Positions 42,263 to 50,656 of a DNA stretch of 59,760 nt are shown here, one piece after another. The translations under genes and the position numbers were made by a program. Below the pieces are notes generated by a model. It did not search any database and was not told the origin of the DNA. It was given only the letters and a program-made list of their open reading frames with translations. The DNA is from Arthrobacter ipis. GTDB taxonomy: Bacteria > Actinomycetota > Actinomycetes > Actinomycetales > Micrococcaceae. How positions within the stretch are numbered: position 1 is the stretch's first letter; each line of letters starts with the position of its first letter. Where the stretch lies: positions 223,632 through 283,391 of the forward strand of contig NZ_JAAOXD010000009.1 in assembly GCF_014694315.1 (NCBI RefSeq). The letters run 5' to 3'.

Positions 42263-43504
42263 TCAGTTCTCGTTGGCGGCGAGCTCGCGCTCGACTTCCT
42301 CGGTCAGGCGCTCTTCGAGTGCCGGTACCTTGATCTGCTGGAGGATCTCGTTGAGGAAGCCGCGCACGACGAGCCGACGAGCCACGTCTTCGGGAATGCC
42401 GCGGGCCATCAGGTAGAACAGGTGCTCGTCGTCGAAACGTCCGGTGGAGCTGGCGTGGCCGGCACCCTCGATGAGGCCCGTCTCGATCTCGAGGTTGGGC
42501 ACGGAGTCCGCGCGGCAGCCGTCGGTGAGCACCAGGTTCTGGTTCTTCTCGTACGAGTCGGTGCCGAGGGCCTGCTTCTGGATCAGAACGTCGCCCACCC
42601 AGACGGTGTGCGCGTTCTTGCCCTGCAGGGCGCCCTTGTAGAGCACGTTGGACTTGCAGTTGGCCACGTTGTGGTCAACGAAGGACCGGTGCTCCAGGTG
42701 CTGGCCGGCGTCGGCGAAGTAGAGGCCCAGCAGCTCGGCCTCGGCGCCCTCACCGGAGAAGCGGACGTTGGAGTTCAAGCGCACCACGGAACCGCCGAGG
42801 GAGACGGCGATGTGCTTGTAGACGGCGTCTTTGCCAACCTGGGCGTCGTGCTGGCCGAGGTGCCGTGCGTCGTCTTCCCAGAGCTGCACGGAGATCACGG
42901 TGAGGTGCGCGCCGTCGCCGACGATCACTTCCAGGTTTCCGTTGTGGTCCGCGGCGCCCGTGTGTTCCACGATGACGACGCTGCGGGAGTTGGCGCCGGC
43001 TTCCAGCACGAAGTGAGCGTTGGAGCGGCGGCCTGCGCCCGCGCCGTCGACCAGGATGCGCACCGGCTCGGCCGGTTCGGCGTCGGCCGGGATGACCACG
43101 TGCAGGGCCTCGGCGGTGTTGGCGGAGGCGACGACGGCGGCCCGGTCGGCCGGGGTCAGGACGGTTCCGCGCGGGGCCGCTCCCTGTGCCAGGCTGCCGC
43201 GGACGTAGCCTTCGGGGGCTTCCACGGTGAACGCGGCCGCGTCGCCGTCCGTCGCTGCGTCGGAGAACAGGTTGGCCAGTCCGCGGACCGGGGTGAAGCG
43301 CCATTCCTCTTCACGGCCTGTGGGCAGCGCAAAGTCGGCGACGTCGAAGCTCGTGAGCCGCTCGGCGCGCGAGGACATGACGGTGAGGCCGTGGTTGTGG
43401 CTGTGGTCCACCTTGGCGGAGACCAGCCCCTCACCTTCCTCGGTGAAACCTGCGATGGAAGGCGCTCCGATGCGGGCCTTTTCAGTAGTAATTTCGGCAG
43501 TCAT
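42263..43504 (-). CDS. sufD: Fe-S cluster assembly protein SufD
   Basis: A 413-residue SufD, half of the SufBC2D scaffold. The beta-helix core and the C-terminal motif GHASSTGRFDDEHLFYLMAR, with the His that matches the cluster-forming His of E. coli SufD, are present, followed by EDVARRLVVRGFLNEIL. Its start overlaps the sufB stop (TAATG), so translation is coupled. Confidence 0.93.
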   Translation of the reverse strand: MTAEITTEKARIGAPSIAGFTEEGEGLVSAKVDHSHNHGLTVMSSRAERLTSFDVADFALPTGREEEWRFTPVRGLANLFSDAATDGDAAAFTVEAPEGYVRGSLAQGAAPRGTVLTPADRAAVVASANTAEALHVVIPADAEPAEPVRILVDGAGAGRRSNAHFVLEAGANSRSVVIVEHTGAADHNGNLEVIVGDGAHLTVISVQLWEDDARHLGQHDAQVGKDAVYKHIAVSLGGSVVRLNSNVRFSGEGAEAELLGLYFADAGQHLEHRSFVDHNVANCKSNVLYKGALQGKNAHTVWVGDVLIQKQALGTDSYEKNQNLVLTDGCRADSVPNLEIETGLIEGAGHASSTGRFDDEHLFYLMARGIPEDVARRLVVRGFLNEILQQIKVPALEERLTEEVERELAANEN

Positions 43505-44967
43505 TAACCGACGGATCCTTCCATCTGGAGTTCAATGAGGCGGTTCAGCTCGAGGGCGTATTCCATCGGCAGCTCACGGGCGATCGGCTCGATGAAGCCG
43601 CGCACGATCATGGCCATGGCTTCGTCTTCGCGCATGCCGCGGGACATGAGGTAGAAGAGCTGCTCCTCGGAAACGCGCGAGACGGTTGCCTCGTGGCCCA
43701 GCTGCACGTCATCCTCGCGGATGTCGATGTACGGGTAGGTGTCCGAGCGGCTGATGGTGTCCACCAGCAGCGCGTCGCAGCGAACCGTGTTCGCGGAGTG
43801 CTTGGCACCCTCGCGGATCTGGACCAGGCCACGGTAGGCCGCGCGTCCGCCGCCGCGGGCAACGGACTTGGAGATGATGGAGCTCTTGGTGTTCGGCGCG
43901 ATGTGCACCATCTTGGAGCCCGTGTCCTGGTGCTGGCCCTCGCCGGCGAACGCGATGGACAGGGTCTCGCCCTTGGCGTGCTCGCCCGTGAGGTAGACGG
44001 CCGGGTACTTCATGGTGACCTTGGAGCCGATGTTTCCATCGATCCACTCCATGGTGGCGCCTTCTTCGCAGATCGCGCGCTTGGTCACGAGGTTGTACAC
44101 GTTGTTGGACCAGTTCTGGATGGTGGTGTAGCGGACGCGGGCGCCCTTCTTGACCACGATTTCCACAACTGCCGAGTGCAGCGAGTCCGACGTGTAGATC
44201 GGAGCGGTGCAGCCCTCGATGTAGTGCACGTACGAGTCCTCGTCGGCGATGATGAGAGTGCGCTCGAACTGACCCATGTTTTCCGTGTTGATGCGGAAGT
44301 AGGCCTGCAGCGGAATGTCGACGTGCACGCCCTTGGGCACGTACACGAAGGAACCGCCGGACCACACGGACGTGTTCAGCGAGGCGAACTTGTTGTCACC
44401 CACGGGGATGATGGTGCCGAAGTACTCCTGGAAGATCTCCGGGTGCTCGCGCAGCGCGGTGTCCGTGTCCAGGAAGATGACGCCCTGGGCCTCAAGGTCC
44501 TCGCGGATCTGGTGGTAGACAACCTCGGACTCGTACTGGGCTGCCACACCGGAGACGAGGCGGCTGCGCTCGGCTTCCGGGATGCCGAGCTTCTCGTACG
44601 TGTTGCGGATGTCCTCCGGCAGGTCTTCCCAGGTGGCGGCCTGCTTCTCGGTGGAACGCACGAAGTACTTGATGTTGTCGAAGTCGATGCCGGACAGGTC
44701 CGCGCCCCAGGTGGGCATGGGCTTGCGGTCGAAGTACTTCAGACCCTTGAGGCGCAGGTCCAGCATCCATTCCGGCTCGTTCTTCTTGGCCGAGATGTCG
44801 CGGACCACGTCCTCGTTAAGGCCGCGGCGGGCGTTAGCGCCGACGTCGTTCTTGTCGGCCCAGCCGTACTCGTAGGTACCGATACCGTGGAGCTCGGGAT
44901 TCTTTTCGAGAATCTCCGAAATCACAGCAGTCTCAGCAACCGTCTTCTCTGATAGTTGGTCCGTCAT
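43504..44967 (-). CDS. sufB: Fe-S cluster assembly protein SufB
   Basis: A 487-residue SufB scaffold. The region SANTVRCDALLVDTISRSDT contains the conserved Cys (Cys405 in E. coli) that accepts sulfur, and AYRGLVQIREGAKHS and MSRGMREDEAMAMIVRGF are as in the family. I start at ATG 44967, which overlaps the sufR stop as TGATG; a GTG three bases earlier is possible. It is the first structural gene of the operon. Confidence 0.95.
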   Translation of the reverse strand: MTDQLSEKTVAETAVISEILEKNPELHGIGTYEYGWADKNDVGANARRGLNEDVVRDISAKKNEPEWMLDLRLKGLKYFDRKPMPTWGADLSGIDFDNIKYFVRSTEKQAATWEDLPEDIRNTYEKLGIPEAERSRLVSGVAAQYESEVVYHQIREDLEAQGVIFLDTDTALREHPEIFQEYFGTIIPVGDNKFASLNTSVWSGGSFVYVPKGVHVDIPLQAYFRINTENMGQFERTLIIADEDSYVHYIEGCTAPIYTSDSLHSAVVEIVVKKGARVRYTTIQNWSNNVYNLVTKRAICEEGATMEWIDGNIGSKVTMKYPAVYLTGEHAKGETLSIAFAGEGQHQDTGSKMVHIAPNTKSSIISKSVARGGGRAAYRGLVQIREGAKHSANTVRCDALLVDTISRSDTYPYIDIREDDVQLGHEATVSRVSEEQLFYLMSRGMREDEAMAMIVRGFIEPIARELPMEYALELNRLIELQMEGSVG

Positions 44968-45812
44968 CACGGCCTTTCTTGCAGATGGTTGGATACTTCG
45001 TCCAGGTTGTCCGTAACGGCTCGGGTGGTTTCCGCCACCGTCGCGGCCGGACGGCCTGTGGGTATGTGGGTGGTGCAGACGTGTCCCCCGCGGGCGAGCG
45101 TGGAAAGCCTGCGGACATCGACACCGACGAGGCGCGAAAACATTTCCGTTTCCGCGTCACAGAACACGGGAAACTGGGTGGCCAGCTGCTGGATGGGGCA
45201 GTGCCCCTGGCACAGCTGGACGCTGGAGAGCGCCGCGGGAAGCGGGGCCTTGGCTTCAATGGTGGCCGTGGAAGCGACGAAGCCGTCCCGGGACAGGGCG
45301 GCGGACAGGGCCTGCGCACGGGCCGTGATGTCCGTTCCGGCGGCTTCCACCTCTGGGGCGTAGCGGCGTTCCATCTCGGCAAAACGCTCGACGGCGAACT
45401 GGCGGACGGCTTCGTCCCCTGCCACCGCGCCGAGCTGCTTGAGCGCCAGGGTTGCAATGTTCAGGTAATCGTCGCCCAGTGAGGACTGGCCCTGGGAGCT
45501 GAGGACGTAGCGGCGTGCGGGGCGGCCGGCACCGGCGCCTGCGCGGGCCACGCGCTTGACCTCGATCACGCCGGCGCGGGACAGGTGGTCCAGGTGGCGG
45601 CGTACGGCGGCCGGTGTGAAACCGAGGAGGTCACCCAGTTCGGCTGCGCTGACCGGCCCGTGCTCCAGGACGGCGCTTAGGACGCGGTCACGCGTGCGCT
45701 CGTCGGCGTCGGCCGCTGCCGGCACGGACGCCAGGGCAGCACGTTTTCCACCGCGCAGCGCACCTGTAGGCGCGCCCGGCCCGGCCAATGGCACGGCAGT
45801 GGTGTTGGTCAT
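44967..45812 (-). CDS. sufR: SUF operon transcriptional regulator SufR
   Basis: A 281-residue DNA-binding protein: N-terminal winged helix (RDRVLSAVLEHGPVSAAELG, then DLLGFTPAAVRRHLDHLSRAG) and a C-terminal domain with the Cys cluster (LCQGHCPIQQLATQFPVFCD) that binds an Fe-S cluster. In cyanobacteria and mycobacteria SufR senses Fe-S status and represses suf. It is coupled to sufB by TGATG and so likely controls its own operon. ATG 45812 is chosen; no clear Shine-Dalgarno is present, and a GTG at 45821 is the alternative, so the transcript may be leaderless. Confidence 0.85.
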   Translation of the reverse strand: MTNTTAVPLAGPGAPTGALRGGKRAALASVPAAADADERTRDRVLSAVLEHGPVSAAELGDLLGFTPAAVRRHLDHLSRAGVIEVKRVARAGAGAGRPARRYVLSSQGQSSLGDDYLNIATLALKQLGAVAGDEAVRQFAVERFAEMERRYAPEVEAAGTDITARAQALSAALSRDGFVASTATIEAKAPLPAALSSVQLCQGHCPIQQLATQFPVFCDAETEMFSRLVGVDVRRLSTLARGGHVCTTHIPTGRPAATVAETTRAVTDNLDEVSNHLQERP

Positions 45813-45819
45813 GGAATAC

Positions 45820-45837
45820 ACAACACAATCATGTCGT
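45820..45837 (-). promoter_or_regulatory. Imperfect dyad upstream of sufR, candidate operator
   Basis: ACAACA-caatca-TGTCGT is an inverted repeat with six-base arms and one mismatch, 8-25 bases before the sufR ATG in an AT-rich stretch. SufR from Mycobacterium binds palindromes of the ACACT-N5-TGTGA type; the resemblance here is loose. It could be an autoregulatory site. Confidence 0.25.
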
Positions 45838-45956
45838 AATTTATTGCGGCGTTCCAGTAAGGCAAGGCTGACCTGCGCCCCTGTGGGGCTGCGCCGGCCC
45901 GTCTCGAGGATCGGGGGCGGTACGGCATAGCAGGCGTCTGGGTCCGGCCGTGAAGA

Positions 45957-46700
45957 CTAAGCGTCGAAGTGCGTCCGGACTTTTGGGTCTTGAGTCAGTG
46001 ACGCGAGCACTGAGGCCGCGACTTCCCGGAGTTTGACGTTGCGGGTGTTGGATGCGATTTTCAGGATTCTCATTGCAGATTCCTGGTTGCAGCGGTTTTG
46101 CGCCATGCTTGCCCCGGCGGCCAGGTCGATGACGGTGCGCGATTCAAGCGCGGCAGTGAGATTGTTTTTGGCTTCAGCCAGCTGGCTGATTTTCACCGCC
46201 AGCCGAAGAGCTTTGGACGCGTGATAGGCATAGGACTCAGCTTTTTCGATGTCCTCGCCGCTGAACCCGTGAGAGCGGGTAGAATACATGTTCAGGCCCG
46301 CTTCCGCCTCCCCGGACAGGACCAACGGTACGGACAGGCTTGAGCCAACCTTCTCCATGAGCGCCGCCGCAGCGTAATCGGGCCAGCGGTGTTCCCTGCT
46401 CATGTCCGGCACGTGGATGACAGTCTCTTCACGGATGGCGGTCAGGCATGGCCCGTCGCCGGCGCGGTATTGGGTTTCGTCCAGCCGGACGGCGCCCTTT
46501 TCGCTGCTGGCTACGGTCAGTGGCTTTTTTTGGCGCATGAGCGTGATGCTGCAGAAAACAAGAGCAGGATCGGAGAGTGTAGAAGCCGTGAAGTTTGCCA
46601 ATTCGTCGAGCATAAGCTTTACGTCCTCGGTCTTCAGGACAAGATCCTGCAGGTGGTCTACGAGCAGCTCTGGCTGCAATTGACGTGTTTCCGTGGCCAT
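45957..46700 (-). CDS. GAF and ANTAR domain RNA-binding regulator
   Basis: A 247-residue soluble protein. A GAF sensor domain covers about residues 15-165 (CSITLMRQKKPLTVASSEKG, then AGDGPCLTAIREETVIHVPD, GSSLSVPLVL). An ANTAR output domain follows at about 175-240 (LESRTVIDLAAGASMAQNRC, NQESAMRILKIASNTRN). ANTAR domains bind paired RNA hairpins and prevent termination. GAGG precedes the ATG. The signal sensed and the RNA targets are unknown. The gene stands alone between the SUF operon and the ABC exporter, where many actinobacteria have no gene. Confidence 0.88.
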   Translation of the reverse strand: MATETRQLQPELLVDHLQDLVLKTEDVKLMLDELANFTASTLSDPALVFCSITLMRQKKPLTVASSEKGAVRLDETQYRAGDGPCLTAIREETVIHVPDMSREHRWPDYAAAALMEKVGSSLSVPLVLSGEAEAGLNMYSTRSHGFSGEDIEKAESYAYHASKALRLAVKISQLAEAKNNLTAALESRTVIDLAAGASMAQNRCNQESAMRILKIASNTRNVKLREVAASVLASLTQDPKVRTHFDA

Positions 46701-46735
46701 GACCGGCCTCATTCCTCTTCATGCCCAAACAACAA

Positions 46736-46750
46736 CCCCTTGGCAAGGGG
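46736..46750 (-). promoter_or_regulatory. Hairpin in the leader of the GAF-ANTAR gene
   Basis: CCCCTT-GGC-AAGGGG is a perfect 6-bp stem about 35 bases upstream of the ANTAR gene's ATG. ANTAR proteins usually bind two hairpins with six-base loops; only this one small-loop stem is evident, so it does not match that model well. Confidence 0.25.
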
Positions 46751-47311
46751 GGACACCGGAGGACTTGCGAAGCCGCATACGCGGCGCTCTTTCGAGTATG
46801 CGCGCCCAGAACGGAAATAGATAGCTCGTCCACCCAACGTGTGCCGGCGCCTGCGGCCCGGTTCCCCGGCCGCCGGGCCTGGTGACAGCCAATTGTAATG
46901 CCCTCTACTGCGGACGCCAACGTTTGCGCCTTAGCTTAGGGCGGAGCGCGTGGTCGTGGTGATGCTGATGGTTTTGCGTTCGGCGGCGATCATCACTGCG
47001 TGGGATGCAGTACATCATCTTCCTCACGGTCGGCCTGATGATAGCCCGCGGCTGGCGAAGGCCGGCAAACGCGCTAGTAACAACCACGCCTAACACGCGC
47101 TCTTCCGCCCACGCGCCGGAACCCGCTGATCCTGGCGCGGCACCCCTGACGGGTGCCGTGCCGGGCTGGCCCCACTTCACCCATTCTTTCACCCTGTCGG
47201 GCCACCCTGAGGGTGGTCCGGCAGTTCCGCTCAGTACCCCGTGCCCGGTATTGAGCTTGAGGTTGCTGTAGCCGAACGGCGGACAATCGCACCTCGTGGA
47301 AAAGAGCCATC
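46751..47311. other. Intergenic region with short hairpins, no convincing gene
   Basis: Open frames exist on both strands at 46905-47270 but read as composition artefacts. Two small stems, GGCACCC/GGGTGCC near 47139-47158 and CCACCC/GGGTGG near 47203-47217, could be terminators. Nothing else is visible. Confidence 0.3.
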
Positions 47312-47557
47312 ATGGTGCATTCACAGCTCGACCAGTTCCTCCAGGAAGCCACCTACCCTGACCAGGATTTCGACTGGGCCCTTGACGGGGACACCTTCTA
47401 CGGCCTCTACACCAACTCGTTCTATGTGTCCCGCAGGACGCCCAAAATAGAGCACGCCTTCTGGACCGCGATGAGCCTGCGCGGCATCTTGGGGCAGTGC
47501 CTGCGCGTGAGGGACCGGCGGCAGCGGACTACATTCTCTCCAGCCACCCAGCAGTGA
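47312..47557 (+). CDS. Small soluble protein, unknown function
   Basis: An 81-residue protein starting with a hydrophilic region (DQFLQEATYPDQDFDWALDG) followed by DTFYGLYTNSFYVSRR and a short helix (FWTAMSLRGILGQCL). Purines (aaaagag) precede the ATG weakly. No family recognised. It may be host core or island cargo. Confidence 0.45.
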   Translation: MVHSQLDQFLQEATYPDQDFDWALDGDTFYGLYTNSFYVSRRTPKIEHAFWTAMSLRGILGQCLRVRDRRQRTTFSPATQQ

Positions 47558-47641
47558 ATTTAATTCCCCACTGTCAGGGCGTTTCCTGGAAGACCCCACG
47601 TGCCCTGCCGCGCCCGGGTCGAAACGCGGGCGCGACTTCGG

Positions 47642-48121
47642 CTAGCGGTACCAGCCCACCGAACGGTCGAAGCTGGCTACGAGGGCTCCCGTCCCTGGTG
47701 AGTCGCCTCCGCCGGCCGGAAAGTACATGGCTCCGAACTCTGCGCCCCTGGCTTCGATTTGTGCCTGCGCCCAGACCTTGGCGGCTTCAATGTCCTTCGC
47801 CGGGATGCTTTCCCGTGTGGTACCGCCTGCGCTGTGATGGATGTCCAGCTGGTATTCCCCTGGCTGGGAAGCCCCCTCGTGGTGGACTGGGTCGCGTTCA
47901 TCCCGTCTGCTGATCATCACCTGCGCCGAGGCATGGAGTATCGAGGGGTCTTTGGCGTTGCCCCCATTCTCCTGCTGTTCCATCCGCAGGCGTGAAACCA
48001 CGCTCTCGACGGTGTCGTCATCGCTGGCCGCGTAGGCCGCAGCGTTGAGATCAGCTTCTGAACCGCCAACGCTTTTCAAGTACTTCATAAATTGCTCGGA
48101 GCTGGACTGCTTGGAGTTCAT
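47642..48121 (-). CDS. Soluble protein, unknown function
   Basis: A 159-residue hydrophilic protein with no signal or membrane helix. The N-terminal third is helical (EQFMKYLKSVGGSEADLNAA), and the C-terminal half alternates strands (EYQLDIHHSAGGTT, AAKVWAQAQIEARGAEFGAM). GGGAGG lies 4 bases before ATG 48121; the frame upstream is not convincing. Not recognised. Confidence 0.6.
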   Translation of the reverse strand: MNSKQSSSEQFMKYLKSVGGSEADLNAAAYAASDDDTVESVVSRLRMEQQENGGNAKDPSILHASAQVMISRRDERDPVHHEGASQPGEYQLDIHHSAGGTTRESIPAKDIEAAKVWAQAQIEARGAEFGAMYFPAGGGDSPGTGALVASFDRSVGWYR

Positions 48122-48678
48122 GCACCCTCCCTGAGGGTAATCGCGGCGATTGCCGACCCAGCCCACACTAGACCTATTGGACTGCCTTCTACCGGTATTA
48201 CCAGGGATACTTTCGCCTCGAGCCGGAACAAAACCTCCGACAAGGGGCACGGCCGTTGTCGGCGGAGCGGATTCATCCGTTTCCTCAAAGTTGGACTGAC
48301 AATGGAAGGCCCGGCAGCGGTCGACTAGATCACCTCAAACTTGCCCATCCTGCTCTGATCCAGGCGCCCGGATTAGGTTAAGACCGTTAAGGCGCGCATG
48401 CTGGGCGATGAGGCACCGGATACTCAGGATACTTAATTCCTGGATTCGTGAACTCAAGCGCCGATCAGTTCGGACGATCGGAACTCTGTCATCCGTTATG
48501 CAGCCAGCGGCCCTGATGGAATCTTTTGAGGAGCCCCGCGCAACATCCGGTTCAGTGTCGTCCTTCCCGAATCTCCGTTCATTCAGGTGGCAACCCCAAT
48601 CTCCGGGCTCATCACTGCCCTCCCTGACTCAGGGTGCTATCCGCTGATGACGTTCCACCTGAGCCGGGCGAAAACTGA
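48122..48678. other. Gene-free stretch left of a resolvase remnant
   Basis: About 560 bp without a convincing gene. Lower GC and many stops in all frames suggest decayed accessory DNA. No inverted terminal repeats or insertion sequence ends were recognised. Confidence 0.3.
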
Positions 48679-48851
48679 CTGGCGAGAACGTTGGGGTCCA
48701 AAGTCCGATCCATTTCAAACGGCATCGACCCAGCGACCTCGACGGGCCGGCTGATGCTGAACATGCTCGCCATCTTGGCCGAATATGAGCGAGAGCTGAT
48801 CGTCGAGCGCGTCAATGCCGGCATCGGCCGCCGCCAGTCAGAACGGAACAC
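48679..48851 (+). pseudogene. Serine recombinase remnant
   Basis: The frame gives KVRSISNGIDPATSTGRLML, then NMLAILAEYERELIVERVNA and GIGRRQSE, a middle-to-hinge segment of a small serine resolvase (the long E helix and its ERE-LIxER motif). The N-terminal catalytic part (YxRVS) and the C-terminal helix-turn-helix are missing, and a TGA precedes it directly. It is a fragment of a different resolvase from the one at 5839. Confidence 0.6.
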
Positions 48852-48913
48852 GATTCGGCGGGCCGGTTACCGCCGCGGAAGTACGCCCTCACCAGTGACA
48901 GTACTACTTCACG

Positions 48914-48926
48914 TAGAATGCTGGGG
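48914..48926 (+). promoter_or_regulatory. -10 box directly before the ABC gene, candidate leaderless start
   Basis: TAGAAT at 48914-48919 resembles a sigma-70 -10 hexamer and ends 6 bases before the GTG start at 48926. No Shine-Dalgarno fits in that space, so transcription would begin at or next to the start codon. Leaderless mRNAs are common in actinobacteria. No strong -35 was seen. Confidence 0.35.
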
Positions 48927-49894
48927 TGCGATCCCCCAAATCCCCCGTCTTGACCATCGACGGGCTCATCAAGGACGTCGGTCCGCTCCCCACCCTCGAT
49001 GGCAAGATGCTCAGGGTGGTGAGCGACGTCTCCCTCGTCGCCGGCCGCGGCGAAGTTACGGCCCTGCTCGGAGCGAACGGTGCCGGCAAGACTACCACCA
49101 TCGAATGCGCCCAGGGGCTCCAAAAGCGCACGGGCGGAACTATTTCGCTGCTCGGCTCGGATCCCGGCACCGCCGGAGCGGAACTGCGCGCCCGCGTCGG
49201 CGTCATGCTCCAGGACGGCGGCCTCCCGCCGTCGGCCCGTCCCATCCCCCTGCTCCGGCACATTGCCGGTATGTACCGCAATCCCAGGCCGCTGGACGAG
49301 CTGGTGCAGCGGCTGGGCATCGACAGCTTCAGCAGGACCAACGTCCGCCGGCTCTCCGGCGGACAGAAGCAGCGGCTGGCCCTCGCCGCCGCCCTGATCG
49401 GCAACCCCGAGGTTCTGTTCCTGGACGAACCCAGCGCCGGACTGGACCCGCAGTCCCGCCAGTTGGTCTTCGAACTGATCTCTGAACTCCGGGACAGCGG
49501 GATGGGGATCATTCTCACCACCCACCTCATGGATGACGCGCAGCGGCTGGCCGACTACGTGTACATCATCGACGCCGGCAGGAACGTTGCGGAGGGCACC
49601 GTCGCCCAGCTGCTGCAGCACAACATGCCGGAGACGCCGCACAGGGACCATGTCCGGACGCTGCACTTCGAAGCACTGCCGGGGCTGGACTTCACCGGCG
49701 TTCTGGCGGCTGAGATACAGATCCGCGAGACGCGTTCTGGCAGCTACACGGCCACCGGCGCGCTGACCCCTGCGGACCTCGCAGCGCTGACCGCGTGGTG
49801 GGCACACCACGGCATCATGCCGGGCTCGCTGAGCATGGAGGCCCGGAGCCTCGAAGACGTATTCCTTGACATTTCCGGAAGGGAAATCCGATGA
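48926..49894 (+). CDS. ABC exporter ATP-binding protein
   Basis: A 322-residue ABC ATPase with Walker A GANGAGKTTTIE, signature RLSGGQKQRLALAAAL, Walker B VLFLDEPSAGLD and switch His in TTHLMDDAQRLAD, followed by a C-terminal extension of about 90 residues. It pairs with the permease that overlaps its stop (ATGA). This ATPase-permease pair next to haem A synthase is conserved in many actinobacteria; a role in respiratory-chain assembly or drug export is inferred from position only. Confidence 0.9.
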   Translation: MRSPKSPVLTIDGLIKDVGPLPTLDGKMLRVVSDVSLVAGRGEVTALLGANGAGKTTTIECAQGLQKRTGGTISLLGSDPGTAGAELRARVGVMLQDGGLPPSARPIPLLRHIAGMYRNPRPLDELVQRLGIDSFSRTNVRRLSGGQKQRLALAAALIGNPEVLFLDEPSAGLDPQSRQLVFELISELRDSGMGIILTTHLMDDAQRLADYVYIIDAGRNVAEGTVAQLLQHNMPETPHRDHVRTLHFEALPGLDFTGVLAAEIQIRETRSGSYTATGALTPADLAALTAWWAHHGIMPGSLSMEARSLEDVFLDISGREIR

Positions 49895-50649
49895 CGACAG
49901 CCACGGGCAGCGCCCCCGCTCCCCTGCTCCGCCGGATCCTGCTGCAGGGCAAGTACGAGGCCGCGACCATGCTCCGGAACGGCGAGCAGCTGATCCTCGC
50001 GGTGGTACTACCCCTTCTTGCCCTGATCGGCCTCACGGTCACCCCGCTGCTCGACGGCATGGGGGACAGCCGGGTCAATATCGCGGTCCCGGGCATCCTG
50101 GCGCTGTGTGCCATGTCCACTGCGTTCACCGGGCAGGGCATCGCCACGGGCTTCGACCGGCGGTACGGCGTGCTGCGGTTCCTGTCCACCACGCCGCTGG
50201 GACGGGCCGGACTCATCGCCGGAAAGATCCTCGCGGTCCTGGCCGTCCTGGTGATCCAGCTGGTCATCGTCGCCGCTGTCGCCTTCCCGCTCGGGTGGCG
50301 CCCCGATCCGCTGGGCGTCCTGCCCGGCCTTTGCCTGCTGGTGCTGGGCGCGGCCGCGTTCACCGCGCTGGGGCTGCTGGTGGCGGGCACTGTCCGGCCC
50401 GAAGCCACGTTGGCCATCACCAACCTGCTGTGGATCCTGCTGGGCGCCCTGGGCGGCATCGTCATCCCCATGCAGCGGCTGCCGGAACTCGCCCAGAACA
50501 CCGTTCACCTGCTGCCCTCCGGGTCACTCGGGGAAGGGCTGCGGGACGCTTTCCTGCACGGCGCCGTCAACGGCAACGCTGTCCTTGTCCTGCTGATGTG
50601 GACGGTTCTCGCCGGCGCAGCAGCCATCCGCTGGTTCAAATGGAATTGA
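49891..50649 (+). CDS. ABC-2 type exporter permease
   Basis: A 252-residue membrane protein with six predicted helices, of the ABC-2 type without a large extracellular domain. It has RILLQGKYEAATMLRNGEQL before helix 1, and FDRRYGVLRFLSTTPLGR, the usual cytoplasmic loop that contacts the ATPase. It ends 8 bp before ctaA. The exported substrate is unknown. Confidence 0.88.
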   Translation: MTTATGSAPAPLLRRILLQGKYEAATMLRNGEQLILAVVLPLLALIGLTVTPLLDGMGDSRVNIAVPGILALCAMSTAFTGQGIATGFDRRYGVLRFLSTTPLGRAGLIAGKILAVLAVLVIQLVIVAAVAFPLGWRPDPLGVLPGLCLLVLGAAAFTALGLLVAGTVRPEATLAITNLLWILLGALGGIVIPMQRLPELAQNTVHLLPSGSLGEGLRDAFLHGAVNGNAVLVLLMWTVLAGAAAIRWFKWN

Positions 50650-50656
50650 GAATAAA

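Noticed and set aside
43693..44952. 419-codon plus-strand frame opposite sufB
   Set aside because: Antisense to a highly conserved gene; Val/Asp/Leu-rich shadow.
46905..47270. Overlapping open frames on both strands between the ANTAR gene and 47312
   Set aside because: Neither has a convincing start or motif, and the strands compete for the same bases.
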